Below, one piece after another: positions 33,191-38,956 of a DNA stretch of 57,721 nt. Under the pieces are notes generated by a model. That model was not told the origin of the DNA and did no database searches. It saw only the letters and a program-made list of their open reading frames with translations. This DNA is from a virus. Location: IMG/VR virus record IMGVR_UViG_3300030104_001324, positions 1 to 57,721 of that record; one strand, 5' to 3'. The first letter of the stretch is position 1, and every line of letters starts with the position of its first letter. A program made the translations under genes and the position numbers.

Positions 33191-33397
33191 CTATAAATTA
33201 TGCTTTAGTTTTAAAAGTTGTAGTAAATAATCTGAACTATCAAAATTAGTTTCTTCAGTCCTACAATCTCGACAAGCTACAGCTTCAAATTCTAGGCCAT
33301 AATCCCTATCGTCTAAGTAAGTTTGTTCTTCATCTGATCTAAGCGTAAAAGCTTTATTACACCCCTCACAAATTTCAGTTGTCATATAATCTAACAT
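33191..33397 (-). CDS. Small zinc-ribbon protein behind operator site 6
   Basis: A 68-residue acidic protein with CEGC (about residues 10-13) and CRDC (about 42-45), a likely zinc ribbon. The start at 33397 has an AAGGAT site; an ATG four codons later is an alternative. Operator-like site 6 lies about 28-45 bases upstream, so this gene may head the unit that follows the terminator at 33487-33513. Function unknown; DNA or protein binding is plausible. Confidence 0.6.
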   Translation of the reverse strand: MLDYMTTEICEGCNKAFTLRSDEEQTYLDDRDYGLEFEAVACRDCRTEETNFDSSDYLLQLLKLKHNL

Positions 33398-33424
33398 TTT
33401 TTAAATCCTTTTTATGATTGTTAG

Positions 33425-33442
33425 TTGTCCAAGCTTGGACAA
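33425..33442. promoter_or_regulatory. Palindromic operator-like site 6
   Basis: TTGTCCAAGCTTGGACAA, a perfect 18-bp palindrome in the intergenic DNA upstream of the zinc-ribbon gene, next to the nested hairpin at 33459-33534. Confidence 0.8.
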
Positions 33443-33458
33443 GTTGAAGCATATAATT

Positions 33459-33534
33459 GCTTCAGCAAGAACAGTATTAAGAACGTAAAAACCCCAAGCT
33501 TTTACACTTGGGGTCAATACTGTTTAAGCTGAAG
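33459..33534 (-). terminator. Intrinsic terminator inside a three-tier nested inverted repeat
   Basis: On the minus strand CCCCAAG (33507-33513) pairs with CTTGGGG (33492-33498), followed by TTTTT (33487-33491): a standard rho-independent terminator for the gene at 33546. It is flanked by two further inverted repeats, AACAGTATT (33516-33524 with 33470-33478) and CTTCAGC (33528-33534 with 33460-33466). The GCTTCA arm can also pair with TGAAGC at 33445-33450, so two folds compete. Confidence 0.75.
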
Positions 33535-33545
33535 GAACTAGGGGT

Positions 33546-34223
33546 TTATGCAACTTTTTTATTCTTAGCGTTTACCATGTCTAAAGTTCTTTTAGCTGAT
33601 GTTAAAGCTGATATAACTTTTTCAATATCTAATCCTTTAGCGTGACAATGTACGGCCACCATTTTAGCTATTTCAATTTCAGACATTGGCAAGGAAGCTT
33701 TCTTTTCTTTAGCTTCAGTTTCTTCAGTTTCAGTGTCTTCAGTGTCTTCAGCTTCAGTGTCTTCATTAACCTTGTTAGCTTTATTCATTTCAGCAAAGAG
33801 ATTAGTTAAGCTTGTGAATTGTGGATTGGCTCTAGCAAAGTCCATCACTTCATTATGCTCAGCTAATAGCCTTACGCACTCACTAACTCTTTGCTTTGGG
33901 AACTTGTCCAAGAAAAGCATCTCTTTAATCTTAGAAGGTATATTTTTATAGCCTTCACTATGCGCTAAAAACTTAGCGCGTTCTTGAAGCTTGCCCAATT
34001 CATAAAAGATACCGTTTGGTGATATATCAGCTATGAAAGTTGAGTGATCCTTCTTGGCCCTAGCTTGCCATGTATTCCAAAGCTTAGACGCTTTTGACAT
34101 ATCAGTATTTAAAACACTTGAGCCAGTTTGATTTACATCAACTGAACCTTTCTTTGGTGCTTTAGCTTTAACTGATTTAACAATCTTTTTTACATTAGCT
34201 TTTGTTTTAGTTGCTTTAGTCAT
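33546..34223 (-). CDS. Lys-rich orphan protein in its own operator-flanked transcription unit
   Basis: A 225-residue protein. Residues 1-28 are very basic (MTKATKTKANVKKIVKSVKA), the middle is helical (about 45-145, with LAEHNEVMDFARANPQF), residues about 150-175 are acidic repeats of Glu-Asp-Thr, and the C-terminus is a helical bundle (PMSEIEIAKMVAVHCHAKGLDIEKVISALTSAK). No family recognised. It is alone between promoter 34382-34411 and the terminator, with palindromic sites 7 and 6 on either side. It is the first leftward gene, so an early DNA-binding or regulatory role is plausible. Confidence 0.7.
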   Translation of the reverse strand: MTKATKTKANVKKIVKSVKAKAPKKGSVDVNQTGSSVLNTDMSKASKLWNTWQARAKKDHSTFIADISPNGIFYELGKLQERAKFLAHSEGYKNIPSKIKEMLFLDKFPKQRVSECVRLLAEHNEVMDFARANPQFTSLTNLFAEMNKANKVNEDTEAEDTEDTETEETEAKEKKASLPMSEIEIAKMVAVHCHAKGLDIEKVISALTSAKRTLDMVNAKNKKVA

Positions 34224-34340
34224 TTTTTAAATCCTTTGTTTGTTTAAGTTGTCTGGACACAGCTTGCGCCAGAACTTTGTTAGATCATACATTTAAACTA
34301 AACACAATAGTTATTTTAAAAAATATTTCATATTCAAATT

Positions 34341-34358
34341 TCGTCCAAGCTTGGACAA
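34341..34358. promoter_or_regulatory. Palindromic operator-like site 7
   Basis: TCGTCCAAGCTTGGACAA, the 14-bp core with one flank mismatch, in non-coding DNA about 17-34 bases downstream of the expected start of leftward transcription. Confidence 0.8.
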
Positions 34359-34381
34359 GTTTATTGGGGTGTTTTTGGTGC

Positions 34382-34411
34382 ATTATATATACAAGGGTTT
34401 TCAATCGTGAA
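34382..34411 (-). promoter_or_regulatory. Leftward promoter of the Lys-rich orphan gene
   Basis: Minus strand TTCACG (34406-34411), an 18-bp spacer and a perfect TATAAT (34382-34387). The -35 matches four of six. It would give a leader of about 150 bases containing operator-like site 7. Confidence 0.55.
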
Positions 34412-34906
34412 CATAAAGAGAACAAACGCTAGAAATTAATTTTATGTAGTTACATAGCTAAAATAGTAAATGGCTCTGTATGGCTCTTAATCTGGAGCTA
34501 TGGCCATAGGGGGGTATATTTGCACGCACTAAGCAATTTTCACTCTTTTCACTCAAAACACGCTTTAAAACCAAGTATACTTGAAACAACTGATAGCATA
34601 TGAGTTGTTCACCCTAGTAAATCAGTCTATTTCATTGGGGTTTGGGGTTTCTTGGTGGATTGTTTGGGGTGAGAAACAAAAACCATAGATTATATTTAAC
34701 GCGATAAGTATTTTTTTCGCACGCGCTTGGGCAGGCGTGGGCCGTGTGGGGGGTGTGCGTTAGCGTATACACATAAATACACAGATCAGGTTTTTTCACT
34801 GTTAACCACTAAGGCAACTGGCAGCTATATATGTATCATTATTGCAACACTTACAAATAAAATGACTATATTGTGTGATATTTATGCAACACTAGGTATT
34901 TTTTAC

Positions 34907-34935
34907 TTGACAGCCTTTACAAAAACTGGTATAAT
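34907..34935 (+). promoter_or_regulatory. Consensus rightward promoter
   Basis: TTGACA (34907-34912), a 17-bp spacer, and TATAAT (34930-34935), preceded by TGG, so an extended -10 is also present. All twelve consensus bases match. It reads into the rightward arm beginning at 35079, with a leader of about 135 bases. Confidence 0.88.
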
Positions 34936-35078
34936 TAAGTATAACTAAAACATGCAGCACACTTAAAGTGTATACACTTAAACTATCCCTTATATATTAA
35001 CTCTATAATACATTTAAATGAATCATTTTAAATGGTATATAGGTATATTATACGTACAAATTAAATTAAGGCTTGACT

Positions 35079-35288
35079 TTGGCACGAAAATCAGTAAAAC
35101 TATACACAGATAATGTAATAGAGGCATTTTATGATGCTATACGTACTAATACACTACACAGATTACATATACCTCACAGTGATGTCTTCTACGTAAGGAC
35201 AGCAGTAGAGGCACATTATGGTCGTTCATTTACATTGAAAGAAGTAGAGGACGCAATGAGAGCAGAAGGATGGAGTGACAATGGCTAG
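35079..35288 (+). CDS. Small basic hypothetical protein, first rightward gene
   Basis: A 69-residue protein using TTG. TTG 35079 (MARKSVKLYTDNVIEAFYDA) has AAGG at a good distance; TTG 35073 is the alternative. The DVFYVRTAVEAHYGRSFTLKEVEDAMRAEGW segment (about residues 34-65) looks like a compact helical, possibly winged-helix unit. As the first gene under the strongest promoter it is a candidate early regulator; no family recognised. It overlaps the next ATG by eight bases. Confidence 0.55.
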   Translation: MARKSVKLYTDNVIEAFYDAIRTNTLHRLHIPHSDVFYVRTAVEAHYGRSFTLKEVEDAMRAEGWSDNG

Positions 35289-35688
35289 TAAGGGAATTAT
35301 AAAAGTCAGTGAATTAAAGGGAATGTCAATGAAAGATTTGACTACGCTGATTAAAGAAGTTAGGGCTGTGTCTAATAAAGTGGCTGCAGAAGTAGCAGCT
35401 AAAATATTTGGGGGTACTGTTACTGAGTTAGGTGGACCAAAGTTAGAAGATAAAGAATATATAAATATTCCTCAAATGATAGAAACTCAAAAATTAAAAG
35501 AAGAAAAAAAATTTAGAGAGGCAGAGAAAGAAAATTTTAAAATAACAGATCCTGACAAATTAGAAAAGTTAAATAAGGGAGAACCTGTAGGTCTTAACTT
35601 TAACAACAGAGGTGGACTCACTAAGAGTGGTCATAAGGACTATCGTGGAACTGGAATGTTTTATGGTGGTATGTCTAAGAAAAAGTAA
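35281..35688 (+). CDS. Small protein with conserved C-terminal GMFYGGM-KKK tag
   Basis: A 135-residue protein starting at ATG 35281, overlapping the upstream stop, with GGAG five bases before it. The body is a helical charged region. The C-terminus RGGLTKSGHKDYRGTGMFYGG, ending MSKKK, is nearly the same as that of the unrelated protein at 39421-40023. This tag probably marks virion incorporation or an interaction common to both. Function unknown. Confidence 0.6.
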   Translation: MASKGIIKVSELKGMSMKDLTTLIKEVRAVSNKVAAEVAAKIFGGTVTELGGPKLEDKEYINIPQMIETQKLKEEKKFREAEKENFKITDPDKLEKLNKGEPVGLNFNNRGGLTKSGHKDYRGTGMFYGGMSKKK

Positions 35689-35696
35689 TAACGGAC

Positions 35697-35725
35697 TTGC
35701 AATAATGTCTGTGGTGTAGTATACT
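35697..35725 (+). promoter_or_regulatory. Sigma-70 promoter for the DUF1127 gene
   Basis: TTGCAA (35697-35702), a 17-bp spacer and TATACT (35720-35725). It begins nine bases after the preceding stop and reads into the gene at 35784. Confidence 0.7.
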
Positions 35726-35745
35726 AATATATGTTATAACTACTT

Positions 35746-35765
35746 TGTATCAAATGATACATTTG
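35746..35765 (+). promoter_or_regulatory. Overlapping hairpins in the DUF1127 leader
   Basis: TGTATCA-AA-TGATACA (35746-35761) forms a near-perfect inverted repeat followed by TTTGTTTT. A second repeat, CAAATG-ATA-CATTTG (35751-35765), shares bases with it, so the two cannot form together. Possible operator or attenuator. Confidence 0.4.
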
Positions 35766-35783
35766 TTTTAAAGGAGTTACAAC

Positions 35784-35948
35784 ATGAAATACGTACACAA
35801 ACTTTGGTCAAGTTACTTAGACTATCAGGAAAAACGAGCAGCGTACATGGCTTTGCAAGCCCTGACAGATTATCAACTTAGAGATATAGGTATAGGCAGC
35901 CGCAGCGATATTAGACGAATGGTATGGCACAATAAAAATCAATGTTAG
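35784..35948 (+). CDS. DUF1127 domain protein
   Basis: A 54-residue protein with AAGGAG seven bases before the ATG. The segment YMALQALTDYQLRDIGIGSR followed by SDIRRMVW is a clear DUF1127 domain: the L..L.D..L.DIG..R.DI...V pattern found in short Arg-rich proteins of alphaproteobacteria, where some members affect RNA or phosphate metabolism. It has its own promoter and a structured leader. A host-derived regulator is the likely explanation and it supports an alphaproteobacterial host. Confidence 0.85.
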   Translation: MKYVHKLWSSYLDYQEKRAAYMALQALTDYQLRDIGIGSRSDIRRMVWHNKNQC

Positions 35949-36058
35949 ATCAGTACATAAAAGAACTACTAAGCCACTGGAATATGCAGAAGACTAAGAC
36001 ATTACTAATAGCATTATTTGTAATATGGTCAGCTTATTTCATAGTGGAATATTTATAA
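35942..36058 (+). CDS. Tiny membrane protein overlapping DUF1127 (38 residues)
   Basis: A 38-residue frame starting at the ATG within the last codons of the DUF1127 gene: MLDQYIKELLSHWNMQKTKT then a hydrophobic helix (LLIALFVIWSAYFIVEYL). The overlap suggests coupled translation; no independent ribosome site is obvious. Confidence 0.5.
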   Translation: MLDQYIKELLSHWNMQKTKTLLIALFVIWSAYFIVEYL

Positions 36059-36070
36059 AGGAGACTAACT

Positions 36071-36151
36071 ATGAGAAAATATTTTAAACGACTATGGTGT
36101 GCAATCATAAATAGAAAGTGTTCCGACACTTGCACATGCTTAGATGACTAG
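36071..36151 (+). CDS. Cys-rich micropeptide (26 residues)
   Basis: MRKYFKRLWCAIINRKCSDT then CTCLDD: basic first half and four Cys residues. AAGGAG lies at a proper distance before ATG 36071. Short, but the ribosome site and the overlap with the next ATG support translation. Metal binding or membrane association is possible. Confidence 0.5.
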   Translation: MRKYFKRLWCAIINRKCSDTCTCLDD

Positions 36152-36278
36152 AGGATTGTTACCACTTAATACCCCAACGTGGAAAACAACGTCTGTTGTA
36201 TTTGTAGACACAATATGCCTGTCATTAGTGGTAGGCTTACTTGTATCTATTGTCAATACGTGTTTGACTTTGAGATAG
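36144..36278 (+). CDS. Small membrane protein, competing frame with 36179-36394
   Basis: A 44-residue frame whose ATG overlaps the upstream stop (ATGACTAG), as in coupled small genes. It has a long hydrophobic helix (about residues 18-42). It overlaps a zinc-ribbon frame read in another phase; I judge this one somewhat more likely because of start coupling. Confidence 0.4.
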   Translation: MTRGLLPLNTPTWKTTSVVFVDTICLSLVVGLLVSIVNTCLTLR

Positions 36279-36394
36279 CAAAAGCGTGGATAGCCCACGT
36301 AAGTAATGTAAGGTATAATAATGACACAAAAGAAATTCCAACAGCACAGCGAGTACGAGGACTACGATCTAGATGGGGATGGAGTAGTGACTGA
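36179..36394 (+). CDS. Possible zinc-ribbon protein, alternative frame
   Basis: A 71-residue frame from GTG 36179: CCICRHNMPVISGRLTCIYC contains two CxxC knuckles with regular spacing, which is hard to get by chance. But the start has no clear ribosome site and the last 74 bases run into the EF-hand gene. Both frames may be used, or one is a shadow. Confidence 0.35.
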   Translation: MENNVCCICRHNMPVISGRLTCIYCQYVFDFEIAKAWIAHVSNVRYNNDTKEIPTAQRVRGLRSRWGWSSD

Positions 36395-36641
36395 CGAAGA
36401 GTTAGCACACGTTAAAGAGATCAACAAGACTGAAGCAGATCTACGTAAACAAAAAGCACAGCGTAGAATGGCTACAGCTACATTAATAGGTATGGGAGCA
36501 TTTACAGCAGGAATGTTTTTTATGCCTATTGAGCATATAGAAGCACTATCAGACTTATCCAACTTGTTTTATATATCAGGAGCAGGTATAGTTGGTGCGT
36601 ACATGGGAACATCCGCTTGGATGTCAAACAGAAGTAAATAA
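36321..36641 (+). CDS. EF-hand membrane protein
   Basis: A 106-residue protein. Residues 16-27 are a textbook EF-hand loop (D-L-D-G-D-G-V-V-T-D-E-E) with acidic ligands at positions 1, 3, 5 and 12. A basic linker (about 35-48) leads to two hydrophobic helices (about 49-67 and 80-98). The EF loop would lie in the cytoplasm if the positive-inside rule holds. It may sense Ca2+ at the membrane; the family occurs in other marine phages as hypothetical. Function unknown. Confidence 0.75.
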   Translation: MTQKKFQQHSEYEDYDLDGDGVVTDEELAHVKEINKTEADLRKQKAQRRMATATLIGMGAFTAGMFFMPIEHIEALSDLSNLFYISGAGIVGAYMGTSAWMSNRSK

Positions 36642-36652
36642 GGAGAATACTA

Positions 36653-36868
36653 ATGGCAATGAAAGCAGCACCTAGTGGAAGTAAAGGAAAAGGTTTAAGT
36701 AAGCTACCTAAAAGTGTAAGAAATAAAATGGGTTACATGAAAGGTGGTGGCATGTCTAAAAAGACTAAAGGCTATGCTATGGGCGGTATGAAAAAAACTA
36801 AAGGCTACGCTAAAGGTGGAATGAAGAAAACCAAAGGCTATGCTAAAGGTGGCAAAGTAAAAAAATAA
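36653..36868 (+). CDS. Lys/Gly tandem-repeat basic protein
   Basis: A 71-residue, extremely basic protein. Three tandem units of the form M-K-K-T-K-G-Y-A-K-G-G occupy about residues 34-66, encoded by 33-base direct repeats (roughly 36753-36855). It has no acidic residues that I can see. Composition resembles DNA-condensing or histone-tail-like peptides and it lies among other small basic virion-type genes. Function inferred only. Confidence 0.65.
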   Translation: MAMKAAPSGSKGKGLSKLPKSVRNKMGYMKGGGMSKKTKGYAMGGMKKTKGYAKGGMKKTKGYAKGGKVKK

Positions 36869-37588
36869 GTGTCGTACTTAATTAGTAACGTACCACATTT
36901 TAAATGTTGGGTACGTAGAGAGTTTACTTGTAACCACCAAGACTATCACGGTGAATTTTTACACGCAATGGTATTTGCAGTAAACACAATACCTGACAGG
37001 TCGTTAAGCTTTCAGCTAGTATTTACAGGCTGTGAGATAGACAGAGAAGATGGACCTGAAGAAAATGTACACGGTGGAGCAATGTGGGCTAGGATGCCCA
37101 TACAGGCTCTTGTAGCCGATATACCAGTAGATGAGTGGGCAGTACCAATGGAAGACCACATGTGTCAACCTTGGGATTGTGAGTCAAGACATCACAGTGT
37201 AATAGTGATGGATAGAGTTAGTTCCTCACCGTGGCTATGTAAGATAGGCAATGAGTTTTATACAGGTAAGTATTTATTTACGGTTGACTATACAGACAGT
37301 GATATAGCTGATGATCCTGCACAACATAAACAGTCACATGTTTTATACTTGACAGATGCAGGACAGTGGACAGGAAACTTAGTAGCACTGCCCAATAATA
37401 GAGTTAGAGCTACAAGCCCTGCTCTTTGGAGAACTGGAGAGGGTGCGCCTGACTTTACACCGTCACAGTGGACGCACTCAGCAGAGAGCCACGAAAGTTA
37501 TCTAGATCCATCGGTAACATTTAATAATTTATATAAGAGTAGATATGGCAACAAAAGCAAAAACAACAGTAAAAAAAGTAGCAAGTAA
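36869..37588 (+). CDS. Conserved marine-phage hypothetical protein
   Basis: A 239-residue protein starting at GTG directly after the previous stop. The N-terminus (MSYLISNVPHFKCWVRREFTCNHQ, then YHGEFLHAMVFAV) and the GGAMWARMPIQALV segment are characteristic of a protein found in many marine myo- and podoviruses, without known function. It has many Trp, His and Cys residues and ends in a Lys/Ser-rich tail that overlaps the next gene by 44 bases. Confidence 0.7.
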   Translation: MSYLISNVPHFKCWVRREFTCNHQDYHGEFLHAMVFAVNTIPDRSLSFQLVFTGCEIDREDGPEENVHGGAMWARMPIQALVADIPVDEWAVPMEDHMCQPWDCESRHHSVIVMDRVSSSPWLCKIGNEFYTGKYLFTVDYTDSDIADDPAQHKQSHVLYLTDAGQWTGNLVALPNNRVRATSPALWRTGEGAPDFTPSQWTHSAESHESYLDPSVTFNNLYKSRYGNKSKNNSKKSSK

Positions 37589-37826
37589 ATTACGCAAAGC
37601 TAGTAAAGCCCATGCAGGTCAGGCTAAAACTTTATCAGCCTTAAAGCTAAATAAAGGTGGTAGCACTGTAAACAAAGCAGGTAACTATACTAAACCTACT
37701 ATGCGTAAAAATATATTTAATCGCATTAAAGCAGGCACTAAGGGTGGTGGAGCAGGTCAATGGTCTGCTAGAAAAGCTCAGATGCTTGCTAGTGCTTACA
37801 AAAAAGCAGGCGGTGGCTATAAGTAA
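37545..37826 (+). CDS. Small basic marine-phage protein
   Basis: A 93-residue protein: a Lys/Ala-rich first third, then LKLNKGGSTVNKAGNYTKPT, MRKNIFNRIKAGTKGGGAGQ and WSARKAQMLASAYKKAGGGYK. This C-terminal part recurs in small basic proteins of many marine phages. The high charge and the GGG loops suggest nucleic-acid binding or virion association. It overlaps both neighbours. Confidence 0.7.
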   Translation: MATKAKTTVKKVASKLRKASKAHAGQAKTLSALKLNKGGSTVNKAGNYTKPTMRKNIFNRIKAGTKGGGAGQWSARKAQMLASAYKKAGGGYK

Positions 37827-38071
37827 TGGCACTAGCAAAAAGTCAACAAAGTCTTAAATCATGGACTAAACAAAAGTGGAGAACCAAGAGTGGTAAACCA
37901 TCAGCAAAAACAGGAGAACGCTACCTACCTTCCGCAGCTATCAAAGCCCTATCTCCGCAAGAGTACGCAGCAACTACTAAAGCTAAGAGAGCAGGTAAAC
38001 GAGCAGGTAAGCAGCATGTTAAGCAGCCAAAGAGTGTTGCAAAAAAGACGAGAGCATATAGAAAGGTATAA
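37826..38071 (+). CDS. DUF5872-like small basic protein
   Basis: An 81-residue basic protein with the pattern SLKSWTKQKWRTKSGKPS, GERYLPSAAIKALSPQEYAAT, KAKRAGKRAGKQHVKQPKSV, matching the DUF5872 layout found in phages and some bacteria. The function is not established. Its start overlaps the preceding stop by one base. Confidence 0.75.
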   Translation: MALAKSQQSLKSWTKQKWRTKSGKPSAKTGERYLPSAAIKALSPQEYAATTKAKRAGKRAGKQHVKQPKSVAKKTRAYRKV

Positions 38072-38284
38072 ATGGCAGACAACGTAATTAACATAAATAA
38101 AAAAGACTACAAGGTAGATGACCTAGATAATAAGTCTAAATACATTGTAGCACAAATAAGAGACTTAGAAGGTAAAGTAGCCTCTGCTAAGTTTCAGTTA
38201 GATCAACATGAAATAGCTAAACAGCAATTTGTAAATATGCTTATCAGTGCCGTTGAGGGAAAACCTAACGGTAAGGATAGCTAA
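38072..38284 (+). CDS. DUF6447-like small protein
   Basis: A 70-residue acidic helical protein (MADNVININKKDYKVDDLDN, then KSKYIVAQIRDLEGKVASAKFQLDQ). The short strand followed by a coiled-coil helix is the form of a small cyanophage and marine-phage family (DUF6447), of unknown function. Encoded without any gap between its neighbours. Confidence 0.65.
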   Translation: MADNVININKKDYKVDDLDNKSKYIVAQIRDLEGKVASAKFQLDQHEIAKQQFVNMLISAVEGKPNGKDS

Positions 38285-38652
38285 TGTTTAATATTGCAGG
38301 TACGTTAATATCTTCAGTTGGCAGCCTAGCTTCCACTTACCTAGATGGTAAGGTTGCAGCCAATAAAGCTGAAGCACAGATTCGTTTGAAGGAAGCTACA
38401 GGCGATATAGATTGGGATCTAGCTGCTATTAGGGCATCTCAGAGTTCGTGGAAAGACGAGTGGATAACTGTACTTTTCTCCATTCCTTTAGTACTGTCCT
38501 TCTGTGGTGATTGGGGTAGGGAGATAGTAGCAAACGGCTTCACTGCTCTGGCAGGGATGCCTGATTGGTATCAGTATAGTTTAGGTGCAGTTGTAGCTGC
38601 GTCACTAGGAACTAAAGGAGTAGCTAAATTCTTTGGTCCTAAGAAGAAGTAA
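38284..38652 (+). CDS. Three-span holin
   Basis: A 122-residue membrane protein with an amphipathic N-terminal half and three hydrophobic segments (about residues 60-75, 81-91 and 96-112) containing DEWITVLFSIPLVLSFCGDW and YQYSLGAVVAASLGTKGVAKFF. This matches the three-membrane-span holin family related to that of gene transfer agents. It lies just before the endolysin, as expected for the pore that releases or activates it. Confidence 0.8.
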   Translation: MFNIAGTLISSVGSLASTYLDGKVAANKAEAQIRLKEATGDIDWDLAAIRASQSSWKDEWITVLFSIPLVLSFCGDWGREIVANGFTALAGMPDWYQYSLGAVVAASLGTKGVAKFFGPKKK

Positions 38653-38891
38653 TGAAAGTATTTCTTTATGTTATGTTTTTAGTAAATGAACAGTGGTGGA
38701 TTGACCCTAACTTTCCTCCTGTAATTATGCAAGATGCACAACAATGTAGAGCAATGGAAAATTACTTTGATATTAATATAGGATTAATACAAGACAACGA
38801 ACATAAAATAGGGTGTATTCAAACAAATGACATATGGGAATTTCTTGTTGAAACATATGGATCAAGGCCCTATAAAGATAGTAAAGTTTAA
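38652..38891 (+). CDS. Small protein between holin and endolysin
   Basis: A 79-residue protein with a short hydrophobic N-terminus (MKVFLYVMFLVNEQWW) that may act as a weak signal or anchor, then an acidic part with two Cys. Its ATG is one base into the holin stop (TAATG). It may be periplasmic and help lysis; unproven. The 65 bases to the endolysin hold no clear gene. Confidence 0.55.
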   Translation: MKVFLYVMFLVNEQWWIDPNFPPVIMQDAQQCRAMENYFDINIGLIQDNEHKIGCIQTNDIWEFLVETYGSRPYKDSKV

Positions 38892-38956
38892 ACCCCAATA
38901 TTTAGGCGAAAGACGGATGCCTATGGAAAGACTTAAAAATAAAAGGAAGTACACAA

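Larger units (their letters stand above)
34224..35078. other. Divergent control region, no convincing gene
   Basis: About 850 bases between the leftward and rightward arms. It holds the leftward promoter (34382-34411) and operator site 7, an inverted repeat AACAACT/AGTTGTT (34585-34591 and 34603-34609, 11-base loop), and a G-rich stretch with three GGGG runs (34637-34671). A patch of much higher G content (34716-34760) follows, then the consensus rightward promoter (34907-34935). It is a candidate for origin of replication, attP or the lysis/lysogeny switch; none of these is proven. Confidence 0.6.

Noticed and set aside
33492-33513. CCCCAAGCTT in the terminator as a possible eighth palindrome site
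   Set aside because: It contains AAGCTT but not the GTCCAAGCTTGGAC core; it is explained by the terminator stem.
33904-33912. TTGTCCAAG half of the palindrome
   Set aside because: Only a half-site without the symmetric partner, inside coding sequence; not counted as an operator.
15077-34223. tRNA genes or a CRISPR array in the minus-strand arm
   Set aside because: I looked for T-loop-like GGTTCGA-type words and for regularly spaced repeats and saw none; the palindromes are unevenly spaced and not array-like.
34727-34948. 73-codon plus-strand frame in the control region
   Set aside because: Starts at a weak codon in G-rich DNA, has no ribosome site and runs across the consensus promoter at 34907-34935.
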